Source: Comamonadaceae bacterium
Lineage (GTDB): Bacteria; Pseudomonadota; Gammaproteobacteria; Burkholderiales; Burkholderiaceae_C
DNA length: 64,000 nucleotides
Direction of reading: 5' to 3'
Assembly: GCA_027488255.1 (NCBI GenBank)
Contig: JAIYBZ010000029.1
Span: 248,001 to 312,000 of the forward strand
Shown in pieces: positions 36,044 through 43,890 of the stretch. The translations under genes were made by a program, and so were the position numbers. The notes under the pieces were generated by a model. That model saw only the letters and a list, made by a program, of their open reading frames with translations. It did no database searches and was not told the origin of the DNA. Position 1 is the stretch's first letter, and each line of letters opens with the position of its first letter.

Positions 36044-37033
36044 ATGACTGCTTCGTCTTTGAAAATTGTTTTCCAGGGTCAAAACGCCGCCAACTTTCGG
36101 CAAGGCTTTGAACAGCTGATCGACCCACAACACCAGGTGCTTGATCTGAGTGATGCACTCGACCAAGCGGGCGAGCGCGCGCACTATGAATCTGCCGATG
36201 TGGTCATTGGCATCAAGCTCAATGCCAGCATGCCCGTGCCGGGCAAGGCGCGTTTGTTCCATGCGCCTGCTGCCGGCACCGATGCCATTGACACCAGCTT
36301 GCTGCCAGCGACTTGCACCTTGGCCAATTGCTTTGGTCATGAAAACGCTATTGCTGAATATGTGATCGCTGCCTTGCTGATGCGCCATGTGCCCTTGGCC
36401 GTGGCTGACCGAGACTTGCGCCAACAACGCTGGACTTATTGGGCGGGTCGCCCTGATGCCTTGCGCACCGAGCTGGGCTCACAAACGCTGGGCTTGCTCG
36501 GCTTTGGCCACATTGCGCAAACCATCGCTTTGCGCGCCAAAGCCATGGGCATGCGGGTGCATGTGGCCAATCGCAGTGCAGTGCGCCATGCGGCCGTAGA
36601 CCACAGCTGGGCCCTCACCGAATTGAAGGCGTTCATGGGTTCGTGTGATGCGGTGGTGGTCAGCCTGCCCTTAACGGCCAACACGCAAGGGCTTGTCAAC
36701 GCCGAAGCGCTGGCGGCCATGCGGCCCGATGCCGTTTTGCTGAATGTGGGTCGGGGTGCTGTGGTCGATGAAAAAGCCCTTTATGAGGCTTTGCTGCATC
36801 GCCACATCGCCGGTGCCGTGATCGACACTTGGTACCAATACCCCAGCCCCACGCAACCCGAATGCGCGCCCTCGCAATTTGACTTTGCGGCCTTGGACAA
36901 TGTGCTCATGACCCCCCACATGTCGGGCTGGACACAAGGCACGGTGCAACGTCGACAAGCCACACTGGCCGACAACATCGGGCGCTTGAGTCGGGGCGAG
37001 CCCTTGCTCAACGTGCTGCACGGACCGACTTGA
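36044..37033 (+). CDS. D-2-hydroxyacid dehydrogenase-like protein
   Basis: This 329-residue protein has the two Rossmann domains of the D-isomer 2-hydroxyacid dehydrogenases. GLLGFGHIAQTIA is the NAD-binding motif (about 150), LLNVGRGAVVDE carries the substrate/catalytic Arg, and LMTPHMSGWT the catalytic His. Where the family normally has the Glu that pairs with that His (29 residues after the Arg), this protein has Tyr in DTWYQYP. The enzyme may be altered, or a subgroup with another geometry. It lies just outside the idonate regulon. Confidence 0.82.
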   Translation: MTASSLKIVFQGQNAANFRQGFEQLIDPQHQVLDLSDALDQAGERAHYESADVVIGIKLNASMPVPGKARLFHAPAAGTDAIDTSLLPATCTLANCFGHENAIAEYVIAALLMRHVPLAVADRDLRQQRWTYWAGRPDALRTELGSQTLGLLGFGHIAQTIALRAKAMGMRVHVANRSAVRHAAVDHSWALTELKAFMGSCDAVVVSLPLTANTQGLVNAEALAAMRPDAVLLNVGRGAVVDEKALYEALLHRHIAGAVIDTWYQYPSPTQPECAPSQFDFAALDNVLMTPHMSGWTQGTVQRRQATLADNIGRLSRGEPLLNVLHGPT

Positions 37034-37121
37034 TCAGCGGCTGTCCTGCCGTAAAAAGGGGCTGATCGAGCCCTCAGGATCTGGGACGCGCACGTGCTTC
37101 GGCCCTCGCGTGTTTTGGGCT

Positions 37122-38165
37122 TCAGGTGCTTTGGCGTTGGATGATTTCAAAGCCCAGATCCAATCGCGCCGTCTCGGGCTCTTCACCCTGCATCAAGGCC
37201 AGCAGCATTCGGGCAGCCGCCTGGCCAATCTGGGCACGTGGGGTGCGCACGGTCGTGAGCGAGGGCAACATTTGGTCGCTTCCAGTCAAATCATTGAAGC
37301 CCGCGATTGCCACTCGGTCTGGAACGGCGATGCCCAGTCGCAAGGCCGCCATCAAAGCGCCTTGCGCCAAGTCGTCGTTGCAAAAAAAGATGGCATCCAC
37401 CGCCGGCTGTTGCCGCATGATTTGCTCAAACAAAACGCCGCCCAAGGCCAGCGACGACGGCGCCGGGTTGAGCCACTCCAAAGTGGCCTCATAAAGACCC
37501 GCTTCTTGCAAGGCACTGCGCCAGCCGTACAGGCGTTGCATCACCCTGGGATCGAGTTGGGCAGCGGCAAATGCAATGCGCCGGTGGCCCTTGGACAAGA
37601 GGTGCCGCGTCATGGCGGCGCCCGCTTGGGTCTGGCGAAAACCCACGCAATACGGGCCTTCGGCGCTGTCGCCAGAAGGCAAATCCATCAAGTGCACGCA
37701 AGGCACTTGGCTGCTCTCCATCAATTTGCGGGTCGCGTCGTTGTGGTCCAAGCCAGTGACCAACAAACCCGCAGGCCGGTGCAACAACTGCTCGCGCAAC
37801 AACTGCTCTTCTTCGCTGGCGTCGTAATGGGTCACGCCCATCAGGGTTTGGTAGCCAGCGGCGCGCAAAGTGGTTTGGGCGGCTTCGAGCAAATCCACAA
37901 ACAAGGCGTTTGACAGCAAAGGAATCAAAATCGCCACGTGGTCACTGCGCTGCGAGGCCAAGGCCCGTGCCGCCGGGTCGGGCACATAGCCCAACAAGCG
38001 GGACGTGGCCGTGACGCGCTCGATCAGTGCGGGGTCGACCGACCTTTCGCCGCGCAAGGCACGCGACACCGTGCTGGGGCTGACGCCCGCTGCGCGGGCC
38101 ACATCGCTCAAGGTCACGCGGCCGGTGGAACGGTGACTCTTGGGGGGTAAAACGGGTGGCGGCAA
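37122..38165 (-). CDS. LacI-family transcriptional regulator (GntR/IdnR-like)
   Basis: This 347-residue regulator has the LacI-type N-terminal helix-turn-helix and hinge (VTLSDVARAAGVSPSTVSRAL, then PDPAARALAS) and a periplasmic-binding-protein-like sensor domain. The layout resembles gluconate/idonate repressors. The frame starts at a TTG with GGA about eight bases upstream; a GTG at 38117 just before TLSDVARAAG is an alternative. It is divergent from the idonate/gluconate genes, and two palindromes in the spacer are its likely operators, so self-control is expected. Confidence 0.88.
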   Translation of the reverse strand: MPPPVLPPKSHRSTGRVTLSDVARAAGVSPSTVSRALRGERSVDPALIERVTATSRLLGYVPDPAARALASQRSDHVAILIPLLSNALFVDLLEAAQTTLRAAGYQTLMGVTHYDASEEEQLLREQLLHRPAGLLVTGLDHNDATRKLMESSQVPCVHLMDLPSGDSAEGPYCVGFRQTQAGAAMTRHLLSKGHRRIAFAAAQLDPRVMQRLYGWRSALQEAGLYEATLEWLNPAPSSLALGGVLFEQIMRQQPAVDAIFFCNDDLAQGALMAALRLGIAVPDRVAIAGFNDLTGSDQMLPSLTTVRTPRAQIGQAAARMLLALMQGEEPETARLDLGFEIIQRQST

Positions 38166-38203
38166 GGGTTAATCCGTAGAAAATGGGCCAATCGGGTTCG
38201 CTA

Positions 38204-38217
38204 GGATAGCGCTATCC
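38204..38217. promoter_or_regulatory. LacI-family operator O1
   Basis: GGATAGCGCTATCC is a perfect 14-bp palindrome with the central CG of LacI-family operators. It lies 38 bases upstream of the regulator start, placed for autoregulation. Confidence 0.75.
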
Positions 38218-38312
38218 CATTGATTGGGATGCAGGGACTGCCTTAATTTGGAAATTGCCAAAACCACCTGAATTAAGAATTTTTCTGTTTTTCGCTTTTT
38301 TTTACCCCTCTT

Positions 38313-38326
38313 GGACAGCGCTATCC
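38313..38326. promoter_or_regulatory. LacI-family operator O2
   Basis: GGACAGCGCTATCC differs from O1 at one base. It lies 27 bases upstream of the dehydrogenase TTG start, overlapping where a promoter should be. The O1-O2 spacing is 109 bases centre to centre, which would permit looping. Confidence 0.75.
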
Positions 38327-38353
38327 CAGACTGTCTGCATCAGGAAAATTGAC

Positions 38354-39313
38354 TTGTCCAAACCCGACATCTTGGCGGTTGCAAAACTCCACCCCTTCTA
38401 CCAACAGGCCCTGGAAACGGTGTACAACGTGCACGACCGGACCCATGTGACCGACCCTGCTGCTTTTGCCGCTTTGGCGCCGCGCATCGTGGGCGTGGCA
38501 GGCACCGGTGAGGCGAGTGTGCCGCGCAGCCTGCTGTCGCAATTGCCCAATGCCAAAGTGGTCTCGGTCTTTGGCGTGGGCTATGACGGCGTGGATGTCG
38601 CCGCTGCCCTCGAGCACGGCATTCCCGTGACGCACACCCCCGACGTGTTGACCGATGACGTGGCCGACTTGGCCCTGGGTTTGGTCTTGTCCGTGGCTCG
38701 ACAAATTCCGCAGGCGGACCAATATGTGCGCGCGGGCCAATGGCCATCGGGCCCCATGGCCTTGGGCCGCAAGGTCTCGGGCGCGCGCTTGGGCATTGTG
38801 GGTTTGGGACGCATTGGCAAAGCCATTGCACGACGCGCCATGGGATTTGGCATGCATGTGGCCTACACCGCACGCAGCGAAAAAACAGATTCTGGCTTTC
38901 CGTTTTTTGCCTCTGCTGCCGCCTTGGCTTCGCAAGTGGATTTTCTGGTCGTCATCACTCCCGGCGGCGCGGGCACCAAGCACCTGATCAACGCCGAAGT
39001 TTTGAAAGCCTTGGGCCCCAAAGGCTATCTGATCAATGTGGCGCGAGGCAGTGTGGTGGACGAAACGGCCTTGGTGGAGGCGCTGCAAAACAGCACCATT
39101 GCGGGAGCCGGCCTGGACGTTTTTGCGAATGAGCCGCAGGTGCCCGAATCGCTTTGGCGCATGTCCAATGTGGTGCTGACACCGCACATGGCCAGCGCAA
39201 CCCGTGAAACCCGTCAGGCCATGGCCGATTTGGCCTTTGCCAATATGCAGGCGGGGACAACAGGCCAGCCCTTGCGCACACCGGTGCCCGAATGCGCCGC
39301 AATGCAAAAGTAA
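38354..39313 (+). CDS. 2-hydroxyacid dehydrogenase (2-ketoaldonate reductase-like)
   Basis: A 319-residue NAD(P)-dependent D-2-hydroxyacid dehydrogenase. GIVGLGRIGKAIA is the cofactor site, and the catalytic trio is Arg in INVARGSVVDE, Glu in DVFANEP and His in LTPHMASATRE. In this gene cluster, reduction or oxidation at C2 of a keto-sugar acid such as 2-ketogluconate is the likely job, as for GhrB. The start is read as TTG (SKPDILAV) because AGGA lies eight bases upstream and family proteins begin there. Operator O2 precedes it. Confidence 0.87.
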   Translation: MSKPDILAVAKLHPFYQQALETVYNVHDRTHVTDPAAFAALAPRIVGVAGTGEASVPRSLLSQLPNAKVVSVFGVGYDGVDVAAALEHGIPVTHTPDVLTDDVADLALGLVLSVARQIPQADQYVRAGQWPSGPMALGRKVSGARLGIVGLGRIGKAIARRAMGFGMHVAYTARSEKTDSGFPFFASAAALASQVDFLVVITPGGAGTKHLINAEVLKALGPKGYLINVARGSVVDETALVEALQNSTIAGAGLDVFANEPQVPESLWRMSNVVLTPHMASATRETRQAMADLAFANMQAGTTGQPLRTPVPECAAMQK

Positions 39314-39326
39314 AGACGTGCAGGCC

Positions 39327-39854
39327 ATGACGACACCCTCTGCCTTGCGCCTCATCGTGATGGGGGTTTCGGGCTGCGGCAAGTCCACCATGGCCACTGC
39401 TTTGGGCAGCCAATTGGGCCTCGACATGGTCGATGGCGATGACCTGCACCTGCCGGCCAGCGTGGCCAAAATGCGCGCCGGCATTGCACTTGACGATGCC
39501 GATCGCTGGCCTTGGCTGGACCGCATAGGCCAGTATTTGTCAACGCCGCATGAGCAGGGTCGCGTGGTGGCTTGCTCGGCACTCAAACGCAGCTACCGCG
39601 ACCGCCTGCGTGAGCAAGCCGGCGATGTGTGTTTTGTTTTTCTCGATGGCGATTTCGAACTGATTCAAAAACGCATGCAACAACGGGTGGGGCATTACAT
39701 GCAACCCGGCCTGCTGGACAGCCAGTTTCGGACCCTCGAAAAACCCCAAGCCGATGAAACCGATGTCATCCATCTGCCCATCACCGAACCCGTGCAAACC
39801 ATGGTCCAAGCGGCGCTGCAAGCCTTGCAGACCCTGCGGCACCCTGCCCTTTGA
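39327..39854 (+). CDS. gntK: Gluconokinase
   Basis: This 175-residue kinase phosphorylates D-gluconate to 6-phosphogluconate. The P-loop is GVSGCGKST (residues 13-21), followed by DGDDLHLPASVAKM, DRWPWLDRI and CSALKRSYRDRLR, all standard for the GntK family. The ATG lies 13 bases after the dehydrogenase stop. Its product feeds Gnd in this cluster and Edd at the right edge of the window. Confidence 0.95.
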   Translation: MTTPSALRLIVMGVSGCGKSTMATALGSQLGLDMVDGDDLHLPASVAKMRAGIALDDADRWPWLDRIGQYLSTPHEQGRVVACSALKRSYRDRLREQAGDVCFVFLDGDFELIQKRMQQRVGHYMQPGLLDSQFRTLEKPQADETDVIHLPITEPVQTMVQAALQALQTLRHPAL

Positions 39855-39871
39855 CCCTTAAGAAAGCCCCC

Positions 39872-40210
39872 ATGTTCATCCGCTGTGCATTTTTTCAAGG
39901 CCAAGTGAAACCCGGTATGGAGGACGCCTTCAACCGCTACATCCGAGAAAAACTCGTGCCCTTGTGGACACGCTTTCCCGGTGCACAAGAGGTTCGCGTG
40001 CTGCGCCAAGTCGAGAGCGATGTGTCGGACCCGCACTTTGGCATGGTCTTGTCGGTGCGCTACCCCAGCCGCGAATCGATCGAGATCGCCTTGGCCTCGG
40101 CCGTGCGCCTGGAAAGCCGCGAAGTTTCAAAAGATTTGATTGCCATGTTCGATGGCACCGTTTTTCACACCGTCTTCAGCGCGGACGAATACGCGCTGCC
40201 CACCGATTGA
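39872..40210 (+). CDS. Small dimeric alpha/beta-barrel-like protein, unknown
   Basis: A 112-residue soluble protein whose pattern (MFIRCAFFQGQVKPGMEDAF, a helix, then EVRVLRQV and FGMVLSVRYPSRESIEIAL) resembles ferredoxin-like dimeric barrels such as Dabb, EthD or sugar mutarotase families. I cannot place it in one of these. It lies 17 bases after gntK and 40 before dctP, so it is part of the sugar-acid transcript. A role in handling the sugar acid or its lactone is possible but not shown. Confidence 0.6.
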   Translation: MFIRCAFFQGQVKPGMEDAFNRYIREKLVPLWTRFPGAQEVRVLRQVESDVSDPHFGMVLSVRYPSRESIEIALASAVRLESREVSKDLIAMFDGTVFHTVFSADEYALPTD

Positions 40211-40250
40211 GTTTTTTCAACGACCATTTTTTCAACCAGGAGACAACACC

Positions 40251-41225
40251 ATGAAAATTTCTCGCATCCTTCTCGCCTGCCTCGTGGCTGCCGTCGGCTC
40301 TAGCGCCTACGCCAGTAAGTTCAACCTGAAAATGGGTCACGCGGTCAACACCACCGATGGCCAACACGCTGCCGCCATGAAATTGGCTGAGCTGGTGAAG
40401 CAACGCACCAACGGCGATGTGGAAATCACCATCTTCCCGGCCAACCAATTGGGCAATGACGCGGCCATGATCAACGGCACTCGCGGGGGCACGATCGACA
40501 TCGTCTCCAGCGGCGCCTCTAACTTCAACGGCATCGTGCCCAACACCGCAGCCATGGAGTTGCCCTTTGTGTTTCGCAGTGCCCAACACGCCTATAACGT
40601 GCTGGACGGCGCTGTGGGCACCGGCGTTTTGAACGAGTTGGCCCCGCACGGCTTGAAAGGTCTGGCCTATTGGGAAAACGGCTGGCGCGCCTTCACCAAC
40701 AACAAGCGTCCCGTCACCAAGCCCGATGACCTCAAGGGTTTGAAGATCCGCTCAACCCCCAACCCGTACCACATCCAAGCGTTCAGACTGCTGGGCATGA
40801 ACCCCTCGCCCATGCCGATTGCTGAGCTGTACACCGCTTTGGAAACCGGCACCTTTGACGCACAAGAGCACCCCATCAACGTGACTTGGTCTTCTAAGTT
40901 TTACGAAGTGCAAAAACACCTGACCGTGAGCAACCACGTGTACTCACCGCTGGTGGTGGCCATGAACAAAGCCAAATTTGACAGCCTGCCTGCCAACTAC
41001 CAAAAGATTGTGGTGGATGCCGCCCGTGAAGCGGCGACTTTCCAGCGCAACTTGAACGCACAAAACGCGGGCAAAGTGGTGGCCGATTTGAAGAAATCGG
41101 GCATGCAAGTGATTGAGAACGTGGACATGGCCCCGTTCCAGAAAATTGTCTCGGCCGAAATTGCCAAAACTTTTGGTGAGAAAAACGGTCCTGCGCTGCT
41201 CAAGGCCATCGAAGACACCAAGTGA
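40251..41225 (+). CDS. TRAP transporter substrate-binding protein DctP-type
   Basis: The 324-residue precursor has a signal peptide cleaved near SSAYA (residue 22) and is the periplasmic receptor of a TRAP carrier. DctP-family features are NLKMGHAVNTTDGQ, the organic-acid Arg in GLKIRSTPNPYH (about 170) and PMPIAELYTALETGTFDAQE. An AGGAGA ribosome site stands eight bases before the ATG. Neighbouring idnO, idnD and gntK suggest idonate, gluconate or ketogluconate as ligand. A strong terminator follows directly. Confidence 0.93.
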   Translation: MKISRILLACLVAAVGSSAYASKFNLKMGHAVNTTDGQHAAAMKLAELVKQRTNGDVEITIFPANQLGNDAAMINGTRGGTIDIVSSGASNFNGIVPNTAAMELPFVFRSAQHAYNVLDGAVGTGVLNELAPHGLKGLAYWENGWRAFTNNKRPVTKPDDLKGLKIRSTPNPYHIQAFRLLGMNPSPMPIAELYTALETGTFDAQEHPINVTWSSKFYEVQKHLTVSNHVYSPLVVAMNKAKFDSLPANYQKIVVDAAREAATFQRNLNAQNAGKVVADLKKSGMQVIENVDMAPFQKIVSAEIAKTFGEKNGPALLKAIEDTK

Positions 41226-41243
41226 CGTTTTGAGTGAGTTCAC

Positions 41244-41270
41244 GCCCCCTCCTCGGAGGGGGCTTTTTTT
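41244..41270 (+). terminator. Intrinsic terminator between dctP and dctQ
   Basis: GCCCCCTCC and GGAGGGGGC form a perfect 9-bp GC stem with a two-base loop, followed by seven T. It starts 19 bases after the dctP stop and ends ten bases before the dctQ ATG, so it should reduce permease expression relative to the binding protein. Confidence 0.9.
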
Positions 41271-41279
41271 GATTGATCT

Positions 41280-41819
41280 ATGAAAAAAATCAACGACCTC
41301 TGCTTCAAGCTGGACGAATTCACATTGGTCATCATGTTGTCTGCCATGGTGATCATGGTGTTTGGCAACGTGGTGCTGCGCTACGGCTTCAACGACGGCA
41401 TCATCAGCTCGGAAGAGTTGTCGCGGTTTTTGTTCATTTGGATCACGTTTCTTGGTGCCATTGTCACCATGCGAGAAAACGGCCATTTGGGGCTGGACTC
41501 TATCGTGCGCAAGCTCAGCCTGCGTGGCAAAAAAATAGCATTCGCCATTTCAAATTTACTGATGCTCGGTTGCTGTGTGCTCATGTTTTATGGCACCTTG
41601 AAACAGCACGGCATCAACGCCACCACAGCCTCAGCGGTGACCGGCATCCCCATGAGCTGGGTCTATGGGGTGGGTTACATCACCAGCGTGTCGATGGGCC
41701 TGATGATCTTGGGCAAACTCGTCCATCTGGCCAAAGGCCAATTCAATGAAGGTGATTTGATCCAAGTGCAAGACTCCGAAGAAGTCGTGACTGCGCACAC
41801 CCAGGAGTCCAGCAAATGA
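41280..41819 (+). CDS. TRAP transporter small permease DctQ-type
   Basis: A 179-residue membrane protein with four hydrophobic spans and the DctQ-type FGNVVLRYGFNDGI and SRFLFIWITFLGAI segments. It is the small membrane subunit, partner of the large permease that follows. Its stop overlaps the start of dctM (ATGA), giving fixed stoichiometry. The C-terminal 25 residues are acidic and cytoplasmic. Confidence 0.92.
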   Translation: MKKINDLCFKLDEFTLVIMLSAMVIMVFGNVVLRYGFNDGIISSEELSRFLFIWITFLGAIVTMRENGHLGLDSIVRKLSLRGKKIAFAISNLLMLGCCVLMFYGTLKQHGINATTASAVTGIPMSWVYGVGYITSVSMGLMILGKLVHLAKGQFNEGDLIQVQDSEEVVTAHTQESSK

Positions 41820-43099
41820 CCGTACTCGTTTTTATCGTGTCGCTGTTGGCGGCCATGGCCTTGGGCATGCCCTTGGCGTTTTCGCTCATCGTGTCGGGCG
41901 TGGCCTTGATGCTGCATTTGGACAACTTTGACACCCAAATTGTTTCGCAAAACCTGATCAACGGCGCCGACAACTTCCCCTTGATGGCCGTGCCCTTCTT
42001 CATGTTGGCCGGCGAGTTGATGAACGCCGGCGGCATGAGTCGGCGCATTGTCAATTCGGCCATGGTGTGGGTGGGCCACTTTCGCGGGGGCCTGGGTTAC
42101 GTGGCGGTCTTTGCGGCGATTGTCATGGCCAGTTTGTCGGGCTCGGCGGTGGCCGATACAGCGGCCTTGGCCGCGGTGCTGATGCCCATGATGCGCGATG
42201 CCGGTTACCGCATGGACCGCTCGGCGGGTTTGATTGCGGCGGGCGGCATCATTGCGCCGGTCATTCCCCCCTCCATTGGGTTCATCTTGTTCGGCGTGAT
42301 CGGGGGGGTCTCTATCTCCAAGCTCTTCATGGCCGGTATTTTCCCGGGTCTCATGATGGGTTTTGCCCTGATCGTGACTTGGTGGATCGTGGCCCGCAAA
42401 GACAATGTGGTGGTGGCTGAAAAAGTGCCTTTCAAAAAGCGCATTTCTGTGACCATCAATGCCTTTTGGTCTTACTTGCTCGCCATCACCATCATCGGCG
42501 GCATGAAGATGGGCATCTTCACCCCCACCGAAGCGGCGGTGGTGGCCGTGGTGTATTCCTTGTTTGTCGGTCTTTTCATTTACCGTGAAATCAAGTTCAA
42601 AGACCTTTACAAAATCATCCTGGCAGCCGCTAAAACGTCTTCGGTGGTGATGTTCTTGGTAGCCGCCGCCTTGGTCTCTGCGTGGCTCATCACGATCGCC
42701 AATATTCCGGCTCAAATCGTCGAGATCTTGCGTCCCTTCATCGACAACAAGACTCTGCTGATGGTCATGTTGATGCTGCTGGTGATGGTGGTCGGCACCG
42801 CCTTGGACTTTGCCCCCACTGTGCTCATCTTGACCCCCGTGCTGATGCCCTTGGTGCGCGAGGCCGGCATTGACCCCGTTTACTTCGGCGTGCTCTTCAT
42901 CATGAACAACGCCATTGGCTTGCTCACCCCGCCAGTAGGGACGGTGCTCAACGTGGTGTGTGGCGTGGGACGAATACCGATGCACGATGTGATTCGAGGC
43001 GTGATGCCTTTCCTGATTTCTCAGGTGGTGGTCATGGGTTCACTCATTGCCTTCCCGAGCTTGGTGATGGTGCCACTGAAATGGTTGCTGATGAAATGA
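41816..43099 (+). CDS. TRAP transporter large permease DctM-type
   Basis: A 427-residue protein with about twelve membrane spans, the sodium-coupled transport subunit of the TRAP carrier. Diagnostic segments are LINGADNFPLMAVPFFMLAGELMN (two adjoining blocks), GSAVADTAALAAVLMP and APVIPPSIGFILFG, and near the end NNAIGLLTPPVGTVLNVV. It is coupled to dctQ upstream and to the SDR gene downstream by ATGA overlaps. Confidence 0.95.
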   Translation: MTVLVFIVSLLAAMALGMPLAFSLIVSGVALMLHLDNFDTQIVSQNLINGADNFPLMAVPFFMLAGELMNAGGMSRRIVNSAMVWVGHFRGGLGYVAVFAAIVMASLSGSAVADTAALAAVLMPMMRDAGYRMDRSAGLIAAGGIIAPVIPPSIGFILFGVIGGVSISKLFMAGIFPGLMMGFALIVTWWIVARKDNVVVAEKVPFKKRISVTINAFWSYLLAITIIGGMKMGIFTPTEAAVVAVVYSLFVGLFIYREIKFKDLYKIILAAAKTSSVVMFLVAAALVSAWLITIANIPAQIVEILRPFIDNKTLLMVMLMLLVMVVGTALDFAPTVLILTPVLMPLVREAGIDPVYFGVLFIMNNAIGLLTPPVGTVLNVVCGVGRIPMHDVIRGVMPFLISQVVVMGSLIAFPSLVMVPLKWLLMK

Positions 43100-43863
43100 A
43101 CGTTTTAGATTCTTTCCAACTCACCGGGCGTCGCGCCCTGATCACCGGATCATCGGCCGGGATTGGCTTGGCCTTGGCCGAAGCCTTGGCCCAAGCGGGC
43201 GCCCATGTGGTGCTGAACGGGCGTACCGCCAGCAAAGTAGAAGCAGCGGCGCAGTCTCTGAAAACAAAGGGGTTTTCGGTCAGCACGTCGGTCTTTGATG
43301 TGACCGACGCCGATCGTGTGCGCGAGGCCGTGGACCAGATCGAGGCCGAGGGGCCGATCGATATTTTGGTGAACAACGCCGGCATGCAGATTCGCGGGCC
43401 TTTGCACGAATACGATGACCGCGATTGGCGCACCATCATGCAGACCAACCTGGACAGCGTGTATTTTGTCGGCCAGTCGGTGGCCAAAAAAATGATCCCC
43501 CGGGGTCGCGGCAAGATCATCAACATCTGCTCGGTCCAAAGCGAGTTGGGCCGTCCAGGCATCGCGCCCTACGCCGCCACCAAAGGCGCCGTAAAAATGC
43601 TGACCAAGGGCATGGCCATCGATTGGGGCCAATTTGGTCTGACCATCAATGGCATTGGTCCGGGCTATTTCAAAACAGAGTTGAACCAAAAATTGGTCGA
43701 CGACCCGGCCTTCAGCAGTTGGTTGATCGGCCGCACTCCCAGTCGCCGTTGGGGCGATGTGCAAGACCTCGGCGGTGCCGCGGTTTTTCTGGCCTCCGAT
43801 GCGTCACGCTTTGTGAATGGCCATATCCTTTACGTGGATGGCGGCGTCACGGCCACCCTCTAA
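43096..43863 (+). CDS. idnO: Gluconate 5-dehydrogenase-like SDR
   Basis: A 255-residue short-chain dehydrogenase. TGSSAGIG (cofactor), NNAG, and the Ser...YAATK catalytic set (Tyr and Lys in APYAATKGA) are intact. Sequence style and the adjacent idnD point to 5-keto-D-gluconate 5-reductase, which converts 5-ketogluconate to gluconate. The ATG overlaps the dctM stop by four bases, so transport and reduction are translated together. The C terminus has the GHILYVDGGVTATL end common in this family. Assignment of the exact keto position is by context. Confidence 0.82.
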   Translation: MNVLDSFQLTGRRALITGSSAGIGLALAEALAQAGAHVVLNGRTASKVEAAAQSLKTKGFSVSTSVFDVTDADRVREAVDQIEAEGPIDILVNNAGMQIRGPLHEYDDRDWRTIMQTNLDSVYFVGQSVAKKMIPRGRGKIINICSVQSELGRPGIAPYAATKGAVKMLTKGMAIDWGQFGLTINGIGPGYFKTELNQKLVDDPAFSSWLIGRTPSRRWGDVQDLGGAAVFLASDASRFVNGHILYVDGGVTATL

Positions 43864-43890
43864 GATTCAATCTTTTTTCAACCACCCGCT

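Noticed and set aside
37032..37067. GATCAGC/GCTGATC inverted repeat after the dehydrogenase at 36044
   Set aside because: The loop is 22 bases, the stem only 7 and there is no T-run; too weak to call a terminator.
41675..42985. 436-codon minus-strand frame across dctM
   Set aside because: Very His/Asp/Gln-rich antisense of membrane codons; a typical artefact.
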